Source: Bradysia coprophila (taxonomy: Eukaryota > Arthropoda > Insecta > Diptera > Sciaridae). Taken from it: DNA of 64,000 nucleotides. Below are positions 1 through 13,200 of the stretch, piece by piece. The first letter of the stretch is position 1. Every line of letters begins with the position of its first letter. The position numbers were made by a program, and so were the translations under genes. The stretch covers positions 6,620,584 to 6,684,583 of the forward strand of contig NW_023503616.1 in assembly GCF_014529535.1 (NCBI RefSeq), read 5' to 3'. The notes under the pieces are model-generated. The model was not told where the DNA came from and did no database searches. It saw only the letters and a program-made list of their open reading frames with translations.

Positions 1-2513
1 TTAATTCGTAACGGATTAATTCGTTCTGTTTAGCATACATCTCTGTCGTATGCACTTATTCCATTTATTAAGATAAATTAGATCTTTGCCAAGCTGCCGA
101 AATATGTCTCATTCGCATTCGGTCTGGACAGCGTTATACTTAACGGATTAAACAAAATTTCACAGAGCCGACTAAAATTGAAAACATTGTGCAGCAATTA
201 TATATTTGTGGTGAATAGAACGACCGAAATTTCTTTTTCCTTAATTGAGTTACATAGAAATAATGGCAAAATTTCTATGGGTCTGTACTTCCTTGCTTCT
301 CGTGACAGAGTGTGCCAAACGGGATCTCATTACGTCTTAAAAATTGGAACTACCAATAGAAAACAAGTTCCATTAGACATACGTTTTCCTCGTTGACGGA
401 GTACAGCAATTGTTTTTCGTTAAGTGGTAACTGTCAAAGTTCAATATCCATCTCTCTTTTCTACCCATCTCTATTATATCCTTGTCGCAAAATTCGCTAG
501 TGAATTGACGAATAATTGCTGTACGTGCTCTTGAACGTGCAAATGTTTTGTTCAGTTTGCGACTAGAAAAAGAAGCCGAGCCGAATCTAAAATATTTATT
601 TCTGCATAATTTAGGAACCGACTCTGATTAACTTCAGTTTTGCACATTAAAATATGGATTAGAAATTAAAACGTAACTCTGACTGGGCGCTTCAATTGCA
701 TAGAAATTTTAGAATTTTCAAGATATTGCTACAGTTTTCTAAATTCTAAAACTTGTAGAAACTTTAGAGGGTTATAGTATTTTTTAGAAATCGTAGTAAA
801 TTCTAGAAAATAAAAAAAAAATGTTTCCTAGGAATCGTGATTGGATCACAGTAAGGTGCATTATCAGATTGTGCCCAATAAAACCAGGTCAAAAAAAGTA
901 CCTGATCTGGTTTTTTTTACATGTTTTTCAGGTCGACCTGGATTTTTGATCCTATCTGATTTTCGACCTGGCTTTTCATGTCAACCTGGATTTTTGGACT
1001 CTTGAAATCTCGTATTTTGAAATAATTGGAATACTTTTCTGTATTCAACTGTATTATGTTCAACTATATTCATGTTCTGTATTTAGTTTTCTGATAAAGA
1101 CTATTATTTATAAAAATCTGATCTGGTTTTTTGTTCGACCTGGAAATCCATATCAGAACCAGATCGAAAAAATTCGGGTCGAGGACCTGGTCCGTTGACC
1201 TGATAGTAATCCTTACATACGAATTTGTTGTTTTACAATGCAAACGTCTTTGTGTGAATCTGCCTTCATTAATTCTCATAAGTATAAATTCAAGCTTTTC
1301 CCACACTTAATTTTGAATATATTTTATTGTCGACGTAGCCATGAAGATGGCAAGGTAAAATGAGCAAATGCAATTTATAACCACAAAAGATTGATGTTGA
1401 AAAAATATAAGGAAAATGCCACCTTAGCTTAAGTTGCAGCATCACTAACAATAATAATAAGACCTCGATCTAGACATGATGAGAAAAATGTAATTAAACA
1501 ATAATGTTTCAGCCGGTATAAAATAAGACAAAAAGTCTAACGTTTTGCTGCTTGAAGTCAAGTGGTTAGATTAGGATTGTCGTCATAGTTACGTGAGCTA
1601 AAATAATTGTTAAAACTTTTAATTAAAAACTGGTGTTCAATTTTCTTAGAAACAAGCTTTGGTCTGATGCGTCAATATTGATATTACACTACACATCATA
1701 TGATTCATATAAAGCATGATTCCGAAAATTAAATTTTAGCGTAACTTCCATTGTCTTTTTATCTTGCCGTAATGACTGGAACATTATTTTATTTCGAACC
1801 AAATCGTCTGCAAAATTCTAATTTGAAGAATTTATGGACACTAAGTCTTCGAATAACTGCCATTATCAGTAATTTATAGTTTTAGGTAGCCGGGGCTTAC
1901 TTCGAAGTCATATGGTTTCATTAAAATTAGATAAACAAGCGTTCACGTTATGCAAGCAATGAGACATTCCGTAATTCAAAGGAAAAGATATTCTGTATTT
2001 ACATAAGACGTCTGTGGACTGTCGGAAAATTTGTTATATTGGACTAGGTTCAGAGGAGGGATTTACTTTTTAATCTTTGACTTTGAGTAAATAACCTGGT
2101 CTTTAGTTATCGTTTGTTTATTGCCTGACATACATACGGTGTACCGTAGACTAAACACAAAATAAAACACCGGGCTCTGCACCAGGAAAATGATAAACAC
2201 ACGTCACGTGTGTTTAATCATTTATGATTACAGTAAGATGGGTTGTTTTGCCATAATTAACAAATTGTTTATCGTTGTCAACAACCAATTTATTTTTATC
2301 TTGAGTTCACGACTACTTTTCGTTGCAATAAAGTTTATAAAATAATCAACGATTCTATTTGTCAGAAGTCGCTAATTGTGATAAATTGATCACAATGATT
2401 AAACAACACTCTAAGCTAATAATTCTTCTCAGTGCTTTACATCCTAGACAATACAATAAAATTGAATTTATGAGCATGAACTCTCGTTTCTAAGTCTAAC
2501 TTATCTTTTGCAG
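1..2513. other. Non-coding stretch upstream of the first visible FNIP exon
   Basis: I see no convincing coding exon here. The first FNIP exon in the window opens in mid-codon after an acceptor at 2511-2513, so this stretch is probably FNIP intron and/or 5' flank. A tiny candidate start exon lies at 1341-1354 (ATG AAG ATG GCA AG, followed by GTAAAA). Its phase fits, but it lacks the N-terminal residues expected for the family, so I do not call it. A cluster of ACCTGG/CCAGGT repeats lies at 884-1207. Confidence 0.5.
884..1207. repeat. Cluster of GACCTGG / CCAGGTC words
   Basis: The words CCAGGTC, GACCTGG and GATCTGG recur about ten times on both strands within 320 bp, often beside runs of A or T. 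This looks like a degenerate transposon with repeated subterminal motifs rather than a simple tandem repeat. I saw no reading frame or clean ends. Confidence 0.45.
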
Positions 2514-5500
2514 GCAATTTCCATTCTCAAACGAACAAGTTCGTATTCTACTTTACCAAGAAACTGAATCCAATGGACGAAAACTTCTATTCGATTCAAA
2601 TGCTATACAGAAAGTAAATCTGTCAGCAAGTAATACTCCGGCTGATAAATCATACATCGAAATCAGCGATGGGATTGGTTACAAATACGTGAAACCCGAA
2701 AATGATCACAATTCCATTGGTGAGATGGTATTTGGTTCGGTGGCGATGGCTTACAGAGGGACCGCCCTAAAGGTAAAATATTCTTTTTTTGCTACGTTGA
2801 TGCGACATTTCATTATTGCTAATTTTAGGTCCATTGGATGCACAGCCCCACTCGAATACTATGCTCGAAAGTGTTTCTGTCGCCCATTTATCCGAACCAA
2901 TTCTTAGCCAATTCGTCGAATGATAGCGCTAACCATACGGATGTGAATTCTCTAGACACGAGTTCGGTAAATTCGTTTTCGTTGTCAGTGGGTGTCAGTG
3001 ACCAATTGAATGTTTTGGGCTGTGAAAAGTACCACACGAATCCTTTGGACGTGCCACATTCAGAAACATCGGAAAGCGGTCCCAGTTTTGCATACAGCGA
3101 TTCTGGATATGGTGGCGACGGATGGAATGTTTCGTGTTCATCATACTGCCCGTACTCATCAACACGTAGTAGTTTGACGTCGATGTACAGTGACCGTGGT
3201 GAAAACTCGCGAAAATTTAGTGTCGATTCATCCATGGTAGACTCGTCGACGGGACGAAGTAGTGGAAATTTACAACGTAGAATATTGCGCAACATGTCAA
3301 CGTCATTTGAAAACCGAAAATCAGTTAGTGATTGTATTGGATTTATCGGAGACAACTCTAGTCAACAAACTACTCAGGGTGGAAGTGAAGGTTATATTGT
3401 TAAGGCGCGCAGAAGTAGCGAACAAGTGGAAAGTCGCAGCAATCCGGAAATGATGCGAAGGAAAGGTGCCAGTGGAGACATGTTTCGGAATCATCATTCA
3501 AGCGTCCGTTCGACGCTTCGACGGGCCAAAATCGGTTTGGCAGTTTGTATAACCATGTCGGAGTCGGTTGAAAAGGAAATGCAACTCTTTTGTTCCGAGC
3601 ACATTGCACTACTAGAATCGATGATGTGTCGATTGAGAGCGGCTGCTGAAAATGCTTGGATTAATTCCAAACGGAATGGTCAGGTATGTTGAGCTCTTGG
3701 CAGTTTAAAATGACGTTCATTGGTTAATTTGGAAAACTAAAATTCATTTAGGTAATGCTGCTTCACGCCTGGTTTTCAGCAACCGAATGGATAACTGACT
3801 TGTTCACCGCACCCAGACTAATCGAACCAATTTGGCTGGCATTAAGCTGTGGATACTCGAATGATCCATCAAGTTTAGCGCACAATTTCATGAATGAGCT
3901 ATGCTGGTTGCTGAATTCAGCCGATACCAAAGATACTAATTTGTAAATGAATCAAATACGTCACATTGACTGCACCATCAATATGTAACCATTCTCCTTT
4001 TCTTTTCTTTGTTCGCATAGTTTTGTAAGTAAACTTCTTACCGCAATTCTCACACATCATCTTGGCTGGGTGTGCACTGTGGCACCAATATCAAATTATT
4101 CCACGTCGTCGAAGAATGTTGCCGAGGCCATTGCCAAGGAAGAAAAGGATAAAATGTCTGAAATATCGAAATATCATCCATATAACGCTCTGTGGGCGCA
4201 GATGGGTGATCTGTACGGCGCTATTGGCAGTCCACCGAAAATATCAAAGACAATCGTATGTGGAAACGAAACAAAGTTCGTGGAAAAAGTGTTAAATGTG
4301 CTCACCTATTTCATTCGTTGCGGTGAAATCCGACGTGACGTACGGACAGAGATTTTCGAAAAGACGGTAGTAGATGGCATTGTGAATAAATATGCGAATC
4401 CAGTTGTGGATGTGAACAGTATTGTTGATTCGGTTACGTTGTGCAAATCGAGTATTTTGAAAAAGGCTACCGGTCTAACACGTACGCCCACATGCATAAA
4501 AGATTTGACTGCATTAAGTGATAATAGTTTAAGTGAAGCGAATGCTAATCAAGCAATTAATTCTAGTCTGACATCGGCGTTCAAGAAAAACGACATCCCC
4601 AATGTGTTAATATTCCGCGAATCGCGAATTGTGCGCCAGGAATTGCGAATCGGAAATTTTCTCATGGACACGGGCATTGAAATGAACACAAAACAGAAAT
4701 TAGATATGCAAAATTACCAAGCCAGAGGTCAGCTGGGAGAACATATCAAATTATTGGTTACAAGTCCAGATAATGAAGAGATAAACGTGGGAAGTTTGGA
4801 TGAATACAGCACTGAAAGTGAGGATACGGTCGAGGAAGCGACCGAGTGTTCGGTCGGTGTTAATCCAACGCCTCAGGTATCGATAATTGGTCCAACGCTT
4901 AGTGATATGATAACAGCAAATAGTATTGGTCAAGGTCGTAATCCGTCTACATTCCTATGGGGCATTGAGCCAGTAAAGGAAGGATTGAGTGTGGAACAAT
5001 GGCAAAACATCGAAAAAGGCATCGAAATGCGCAATGGCAACTGTTTGTCCGATGGTAAATTGGACATTTTCTCCGTATACAATAAAGAACAAGACGTACC
5101 TGAATTGAAACGATCTAAAAGTTTGTACACCAAATCGACCAATGCCAAGAACAGCGATCGCGTGCGAAAACAAAAATTGATAAGGAAGGCAAGCTTTTCG
5201 TTTGTTGACTGCCAGAACGACGAACACAATGATCCATCCGAATTGAAGAGTCATCCAAGCTTATCGGATTTGATAACAGCGAACAGTGTCGGTGTCAGTG
5301 AACGATTAACCTGGGGTATTGAACCATACAAAGAAGCCGTTAGTTTGGAGGAAGAGCAACACTTTGAGATAGCGAAAAAGCGTATTGAAAATACACGTCG
5401 TCAATCCGGTGTGGTATTCGTTCTGGGCGATAATGACACGTTGATCGGATTGAAAAACAACGGCAGCAATGAAATTAAAAAATCCGAAACTGAAACGAAA

Positions 5501-6813
5501 ATCGAACGTAGTCTGAGTATGAAGAAGACCTGTTCGCATAAGAAACATTCCGGGGTAAAATTCAATTTCGAACAATATCCGCAAATTGCCACCAATTACA
5601 TGAAAAACAAAAACATCGACATAGCCAACTATGACTTCATCGACAAAGGACTGAAATTGGAAGAAGGATCGAATTTGATTTATGGACCAAGCACCAGCAA
5701 TTTCCCCAGCAGCACCAGCGAAGACGACAATACCGAATGTGAATATTGTGCGGGCAATACATCACGCATCTTACAAACGCCATCGAATGCCACCGAATTG
5801 GAATTTTCGGTGGATGACAACAACTATTTACCGTTTATGGATACCAAGAAGGTATCCGATGCCACGTCGTCATCATCGTCACCATCGCCATCGAAAGAAA
5901 CGAAATCGAAAACGAAAACTGTCGACGATAAGTTACAGCCATCGAAACAGATTCAGTTCATCGAATTGCCAATGCCGCAGTACACCGTCGTTAAGGACGA
6001 AAATGACCACTCAAAGCAATCGCAACATCGTCCCGGCTTTATACCGTCGCTGTTCATTGGGGTTACGGATCATTATATATCAGACATGGTACTGCAGGTA
6101 AGGCGCAATGCTTATAACAGATTTTATCTTGAAATTTGAAACATTGTGGTGTCCGATACTTTATCCATTTGTCCTTTGCAAAATGACAATAGGATTAAGT
6201 CTTCTGTACGCACGAGTTAACCAGTATTATTGACATGACCGTACTAACAGATTTTATTTCAAAAACTTTGCAGGGAACAATTGCACCTCCAGCTAAATGG
6301 GAAGGCAAATTAAAGAATCATCTGGCCTTGGCATCACGTTGTGCAATGATTGAACAAACACCTACCGAAAATATCGCAATTATAGCCAACATTGACAAAT
6401 GGTAAACATTGTTAACCCTGTCTCCATGCTGCATGTGTCTTACTTCTTCCTCTTCTTTTATAAACAGGGATGTGAAATTGATGTCTTCGCAAACAACAGT
6501 TTTGCCGAACACCAACGGGTCCTGTATTGGCATGTCTCAATTGGTATCATCAATGCTGGAAACCGTTCATGCAATGTGGACGTCCGGTATCAATGCTTAC
6601 CAGTGCATGTCGTACATAGAATCGAAACTGCAAGAACTGTACCTTCAATCGGAAACTTTGGCTGCCTTCCTGTTAGCAACGAATTTCTGTAATTTAGAGA
6701 CGATAACGTCAGCTTTAAACTTAACGGAATACGATGTGCCTTTGTTAATGTCTGTAGCCAGTTGTCATACACCCCAGTTGACTGAGAAATATACATGTAG
6801 CTATGGTCGATAG
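2514..6813 (+). CDS. FNIP: Folliculin-interacting protein (FNIP), 5' incomplete
   Basis: Partner of folliculin. The FLCN-FNIP complex acts at the lysosome on RagC/D GTPases and so on TORC1 and AMPK signalling (family knowledge). Exons are 2514-2772, 2829-3683, 3752-3942, 4021-6097, 6274-6401 and 6468-6813. All junctions are GT-AG and keep phase, giving at least 1,284 residues. Family marks seen are an N-terminal block ending GEMVFGSVAMAYRGTALK then VHWMHSPTRI (longin-like region), FFVSKLLTAILTHHLGWVCT in the middle (DENN-like region), DHYISDMVLQG near the C-terminal third, and a final block with VPLLMSVASCHTP. The 4021-6097 exon holds a long disordered Ser/Thr-rich segment. In it a motif (SLSDLITANS, then WGIEP.KE) occurs twice, at about 4891-4980 and 5254-5335. 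The start codon is not in the visible exons and may lie upstream. Identity is firm; the very N-terminus is missing. Confidence 0.92.
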
Positions 6814-7443
6814 GATCTCTCGGCTTTGTAAGCCCCATTATGCTATTAAATTTGTCAGAATTTCCAACGCTTTCAATTCTTGGGAAATATTTTCTGTTAC
6901 TGCAGTCATAACTCAGGACCAATTATAAACCAAACACTTAGGCTAATGTACTGTCGGAACCACCAAATTCTATCACTGTGCACATATTTTTCTATCATAC
7001 AGTTTATTGGTCAGAGTCAATATTAAAGTGAAGTAAAGTCGATGCTAAGAGTCGCATTCATAGTCTTCAAAATGCCTATATTGCCAAGGACCTTCGTGTT
7101 ATACAAATTGTGGTGAAGGTTTAGATCTGACTAGACGAAAATTGTAAGAACAAGAAGAAAATTGACTTAATTATAGACAAGGGCTAAGCTATTAGCTGCA
7201 ATCGAATTAATTCAAGCATTCACATTTTAGAACACATTTCTTTTGCATACCACTACTGCCAACTAACTTGGTTGATGCATGTGATTGTGAACACCCAAAA
7301 AAGGTTCTATCGGTTAAGACATATTCTAAGAGCTGGTAGAAGGAGGGCCACAAATGTAAAGAGTTTGTTGTAGACAAGACAAAACTAATAAAACGAATAC
7401 CAGCTTGCGTTTTAACAATTAAGGAACGAAGTCTTTCTAGGCA

Positions 7444-7570
7444 ACGCTATATACGGGGAGGTAGCGTCAATTCAATAGAGACACTCATATACAAAATTCA
7501 CCTCATCATAGGAGGTCTACGCGCATCTAATAAAATGGCGATTGACGCTATCTCCGCAGCGGTATACAGC
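7444..7570. repeat. Short inverted-repeat element
   Basis: Arms of about 30 bp (GGTAGCGTCAATT on the left, GATTGACGCTATC on the right) face each other across about 65 bp. It is MITE-like in shape and has no coding content. Confidence 0.5.
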
Positions 7571-9120
7571 ATTCTAGTATCGTATCGTTCTGCGCATTCA
7601 TGTGAATGCGCGTATTTTGTAAAAAGGATTATCATTCTTTCGCAGACCCCAGTTTCTTATGCATGTTAAAACTGATGACGTAAAAGATTGTTTGAAACTG
7701 CTATCATCAAAGGAAGTAAAAGATTCGATAACTATACTGGTGACATCTGTGAAAGTTTAATGTTTTCAATTGGATGATGTCCTTTTACACTATTAAAACT
7801 GGTAAAATGTAATAAGAAAAAACCCTTCCATTCAAGGAGAACTGCTTCCACGTTCTCCACATCATTGTGATATGTAATTTAACGGAATATGTTATCTGTC
7901 GGTTTAGGTTAATTTTTTACAGAAATAATAATAATAAATCAATGAAGTGTGTAGACTTTTTAATTGTTTTTATGTTAATTTAACTTTACAAACAGTCAAA
8001 ATAAAAATCAATTTTGATAACATCGCAGTTTTGAGATTAAATATTTTTTTCCCTTTTATTTACAAAGATCTGACCCACATCATTGAGTTAATTTTTTTTT
8101 TTTAAATTATATTTAGGGAGCTCTCTTAAGTGTAAAGAATGATATAAAACATAGACGTAAAATGTTTGCTTATATTTTCGTATTTTTTCGTTATTATTGT
8201 AATACAGAAGATGTTCTAATCGTTCCTCAATTTAGTTGTTGTTTTGTTTTCGTTTTCTTATCGTAGACATAAGATTTGTAATGTTATGTAGTGACAAGAG
8301 AATAATTTATTTTTATCATGTTAATGTAACGAAATAAATTAATTAACAAATTTTTTTAGTTTTTAAACTTTTCTTTCACTGCTCAGAACTGAAATACATA
8401 CAAAATACATCAAATAGACCAAGTGATCGCCTGGATTTCATTTTCTCAAGGCCACGGTTTGAAGCTTACTTCTTGTTTCCAGAGGACTTTTGTGAGGGTC
8501 GGGTCTAGTGTATGTTTCCGTCGTCACTCATCTGTGTTAAAAACTTAACAACTTAAGAATGGAACTAAAGAAAATTATTGAAATACTAGTCGTGCTTAGA
8601 ACAAATTGATTTGACACTAATTTGGGATGTCTTAGATTTCTTGTGTACGACTACTATGTATAACGGCTGAGATAAACTGAAACACCAGAGACTTAGGTTC
8701 TAGAAGAGGAGGCAGCTATCTAGCAACCATAGCGCTCAAAAATAAAAGTTGTGTTTTTTCGTAATAACACAGGAACTCCTCGGTCTCTTTTCAAGTAACT
8801 GGTAAATCCCACAATTAAATTATACACCAGCAGAAGTCTACGTTCCGCCTTGCACAAAGTTTACTTAAAAAAATTTCAAAAACCTTGGTGAAATTGGTAA
8901 ACAGACTACTGTTATTAATTCGAATAGGAAATTTCCTAAACAAAAAAAAAATTATCTTTAGGACAGTTATAGGATCCACCTAAAAAGTTTCAAGCCCTCT
9001 AAAACTTTTACGCATCTGATTAGATAACAGTAGGGCCAGGATTCCTGTTATAGACCTGTGGAGTGTCAAGGCAAGTTAAATAAGTGATCTGAATTATATT
9101 TCATTATTTCTCATCACAAA

Positions 9121-9279
9121 GTTGAATTCACAGTGATCCGTTTTCCAGCCGTGTTACCTTCGTTTTCCATTTGTTGACAGTTGGTTGGAATCAAAACAAT
9201 GTAAAAGTCATCTAAACAATAGAAAAATCACTTAAACGGATAGCTAAACGGAGGCAAAACGGACGACTGTGAATTCAAC
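9121..9279. mobile_element. MITE-like element with 24 bp inverted ends
   Basis: The left end begins GTTGAATTCACAGTGATCCG and the right end is its near-exact reverse complement (CGGACGACTGTGAATTCAAC). The 159 bp element carries no ORF. I could not see a clear target-site duplication. Confidence 0.6.
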
Positions 9280-9696
9280 TTAACAGTCTTAGAGTGAGAA
9301 AGATAGATCATTTTTATTATACGGTACGTAACCCGACTTAATTTTCAACTGGTCTCAAGGTCGACTGTCAATAATTTATGAATGAAAACAACGCACTTAG
9401 ACAGCTGCCAAATAGAGTACTATTTTGTACGAAATTGTTTTTAACAGTGTTTTACAGATGTGTAACACACCGTCAAGATTCAGTACCTCATTTAGAGTAC
9501 CACTCATGCTTGAAGTGCGTTGATGAAAACTAAAATTGAAAATCGGACTCCGTGTTCAAACAAAACAAATTTGCTTGTGATTTCTTAGATTTTAACGTGT
9601 GACGTCGAGACCAGTTATACCAAAATCGCTCTCACTTAACACTTCACAGAGTGTTAAAATAGTATAGAGTGTTATGATGAAAGAGAAAGAAATATT

Positions 9697-9836
9697 TTGA
9701 CAAGTACCCCAAGGCAAGTTATAATCAACTGGTCGTCGGTCCTCTCGCTCGCATCGTAAGATGTTGAAACAGAAGCAAATACCTTGACAATTACCCCAAG
9801 GCAAGTTATAATTAACTGGTATTCGGTCGTCTCGCT
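9697..9836. repeat. Two direct copies of a 55 bp unit
   Basis: A unit containing ACCCCAAGGCAAGTTATAAT and ending CTCTCGCTC or GTCTCGCTC occurs at about 9697-9751 and again at about 9782-9836, 85 bp apart. Flanking CACTCT/AGAGTG words suggest it sits inside a larger decayed repeat. Confidence 0.6.
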
Positions 9837-10234
9837 CCTATCATAACACTCTATATCAAAAAGAGTGTGCCCCCATCGAGCTCAGTTAAATTAACTGCTT
9901 TGTTTTTAGTTAACTGGACTTTTACATTCAAATTTTCACATATCACCCATCCAGCCCAGTTGAATAAGAACTTTTTACTATCTTTTTTTCCGCTCTTTTA
10001 ACACTATAATAATAAACCATCTATCTTCTGACTGTGTCACGAAAGCCTATGAAATTTATGTCATTATAACGGCAGCTTACATTCGCATCTGGCAACACAT
10101 TGTAGTGGTGTCAATAAATGTCAGAACGTCTTTTTTCTTCAACAAAATCCAATTCGTAAATCCATCGCTTCCAACAGCACAAAATATTAGTCTGTTTAAA
10201 TGTTTTTGAATGAGAAGGAACTGTGTAAATTAAA

Positions 10235-13200
10235 ATGGGTGATGCTAGTGAATGTGTTATTAATTGGACCAACGAACAAGTTGCCCAATGGGCTAAAAGT
10301 GAACACCTAAGCAAAACGATTGAGGAGCTAATAATTGGTGAAGACATAGATGGAAAATGCATTCTTTGTTTAGAAGAACGAGATATTCATACGTTTCGCG
10401 AAAAATATTCGTATAATTTAAAATTCGGTGACATCAAACGGTTTTGGATTGCTATCAGATTACTGCAACGGGATCATCAAAATCTAGCAAATTTATTCGG
10501 TTTACACGATTCAGGTCATACGCCACACCAATTGCATGATATAGTACACCTGAATGACATTGATTCTAACAATCGAATATCACCCCCATTGTCAATTGAT
10601 GGACGAGCAACCACAATTCAACCGGAACTATTCAAAACCTTTATTAGCTTAGGTGAGTTGATTTTTATTCATGAAATCGAGCCACGATTCGCGTGTGCTA
10701 CTTTACTTAGGTTTGGTTAATACAACAACAAACAAATTGAAATGCATTGCAAATTTTATCATTTTTTGTACTTTGTTATTGAACATTATATGAATCACTA
10801 AGTCAGTCACCGAACGTGACGATAATATCAACAAATTGAACTGAAAAATCATCAATCGAAATCGATTGCCAAAAATGAATATCGCACTTGTTCGCCGTTT
10901 TCATGGTCGTTCTTGTTTATGCGTCGTAGAAATGTTAAAATTTGCTGTTACTGCAAGTTTCTAGTCACTCAAGACATATATCCACCCAACAATCTAATGT
11001 TTATATTATTTCGAAATCTTTTATTTCACCGGCGATCTAACCGAATGTTGATCTGCTTGGTCAAATAGGTCTGCATTTACTTAATAGTCATTTTGTTGCG
11101 AAAAGATTTTTTTTTTAAATTGTCTGAAGTGACATAATAATAGTGTCGACGGACAATGCAATATTGCGCTGATTATAATCTAATGATTGCCTTCATTATA
11201 GTAATTCTAAAGTCGATTAGTCATGATGTCATACAAGAAAAAGAACGCTCAGCCTAATCGCTCGGAAACTTCCGAAGGAAAATCACTCGTTAATTTATGC
11301 ATAAAAAAGTGTCATTACAAACGCAGACATATCAAAAACAGATAAATTAAACTAAACATACGTCGTTTCATGCAGTTGAACCAAAAACATTTGAATTCTA
11401 GTTTGAATTTCAAATGAAATTTTGTTTTACATTGCGTTAGGAGTTGTTAGTGAGGTATGAAAATACTTATTTCATGGAGTATTCATGGACTAACATACGT
11501 ACCTATTTTTAGGGAATCAAATTGCCGAAAATTCCTGAATTCTGGTTTCTTTTTAATACCATCCCAAATGTAATCGATTAAGATCAAACACATAAAAAGC
11601 AATTGATAGAACCAACTTGAGGAACAGATAAAACGTGACGGAAAAATTAGGCCCGTGACGTCTTTCACGGACTACTCATTCCAGCTAAGAAACAATAGCA
11701 GAACTTCAATTACATAGAATGTAATTTTGCGCATTTATTGCGTTTTAATGGTCATTCGACGCAATAAACAGCAATTTCAAGACGAAAACAACTTTTTTAA
11801 TGTTTTAATAGATTAAATTTCTTGAATTTTTATATAATTTTCTCGCTAATAGCTCTTCTACATTACGTTATAGTAAGCTATATTATCTGCACACAACAAC
11901 AATACCAATGTGAAATTGATTTATTCAATGTAATATGATTCAGATTTCTCATGATAACATGAATAATTAGTTCAATTATTGAGTGTGTTTGCCTACATCC
12001 AATCCATCTCTTCTTTGTGACTAAAAAGTGACATTTTAGTAATTAGATGAATTCGAAGTTATACTTCGAACGAATAATTTTTTTCTACAAATTTTTCTTC
12101 ACGGTCATGCGAACAAAGGTCGTACGATAATACACTTCTTTATCAAAGTTCTTTGTTTGTTGTGGTTGCTTATACTATACATTACATCATAGTCAGTAAA
12201 TTGAATTTCTGATTAGGACTTTCTTTTCAAGCGTGTTAAGTGTATGCAGTTCATGAATTCTGATGAATTCATTGTGTTGTGTCATCGTATAGCTTATGGA
12301 AATTGTACAGATTCCAGCAATTTAATTTAATTTAAATTAATTGCAGGAATGGTGGAAGTAGAGGAAACGTATTAACCTGTCACATACATATCTGTTATCT
12401 GTTATCGATAACTACGACAAAAATATTGACAAGATCTGGGTAATGTAGTCCTTTATAGTGTAAAATACATGTCTAAGAAAAATTGAAGTACAAGATTTGA
12501 AATAAACCGATTAAAAATACGTTTATCGATGGAAGTAATAGACCCGATAATAATACTGGTCATATGCTTGCCGTCTGAAACATGTTAATCACCCAAAACA
12601 AAATTAAAAAATTCTTATTCTTAGAAAATTTTCTTTATATTAAGTTTGAGACACGTGCCAGAACTACAGTAACATTCCTTTTCTCCACAGAATAAGAAGT
12701 AAACTTTTCGTGTTCAATTACTTGATTACACCGCAAAATAAAGTGATGAGCTGGAATTGTATACCTAGATTTCTATTGTAAACGGAAAAATTTTATCGAT
12801 ATAGAATGCATGCTTTTATGAAACTATTCCTATACCAAATTTATCGCTGATGATACATTTGTTCTCATTTGTAAAATCTACTGGTTGTTTATGCTAGTAA
12901 ATGTTTCCACTTAATCTGTTGACGCACAATTTAACCAGAAAAACGACGAGCTTTAACAAGTTGTCTAAAAGTGTAGTTTGTGTTCCAATGCATTTAGATT
13001 TTTAGTGCATTAGCACTAAATCATTGAAATATGACATTCCATCATGCAATTACACATCTTATTCGATAAATTTTTTGTTTAATAAAAACCATTCATATTC
13101 GCCTGACTCATTACAGTCACAATCGCTGTGCTGTAACAAATATAGCGTGAATAAATATCTAGGTAATATTGTTGTTATTGCTCCTAATCAAAGTTAAACA

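Larger units (their letters stand above)
6814..10234. other. Intergenic stretch between FNIP and SMSr
   Basis: I see no gene here. It holds the FNIP 3' flank, AT-rich DNA, an inverted repeat at 7444-7570, a MITE-like element at 9121-9279 and a spaced direct repeat at 9697-9836. The SMSr promoter must lie towards the right end. Confidence 0.6.

Noticed and set aside
1341-1354. Possible FNIP start exon (ATG AAG ATG GCA AG, then GTAAAA)
   Set aside because: Phase fits the next exon, but such short matches arise by chance and it lacks the N-terminal residues usual in the family.
2888-3355. 155-codon minus-strand frame
   Set aside because: Antisense shadow of the FNIP exon 2829-3683, which has clear family motifs.
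4930-5595. Overlapping minus-strand frames
   Set aside because: Antisense shadows of the large FNIP exon; hydrophobic composition typical of reverse reading.
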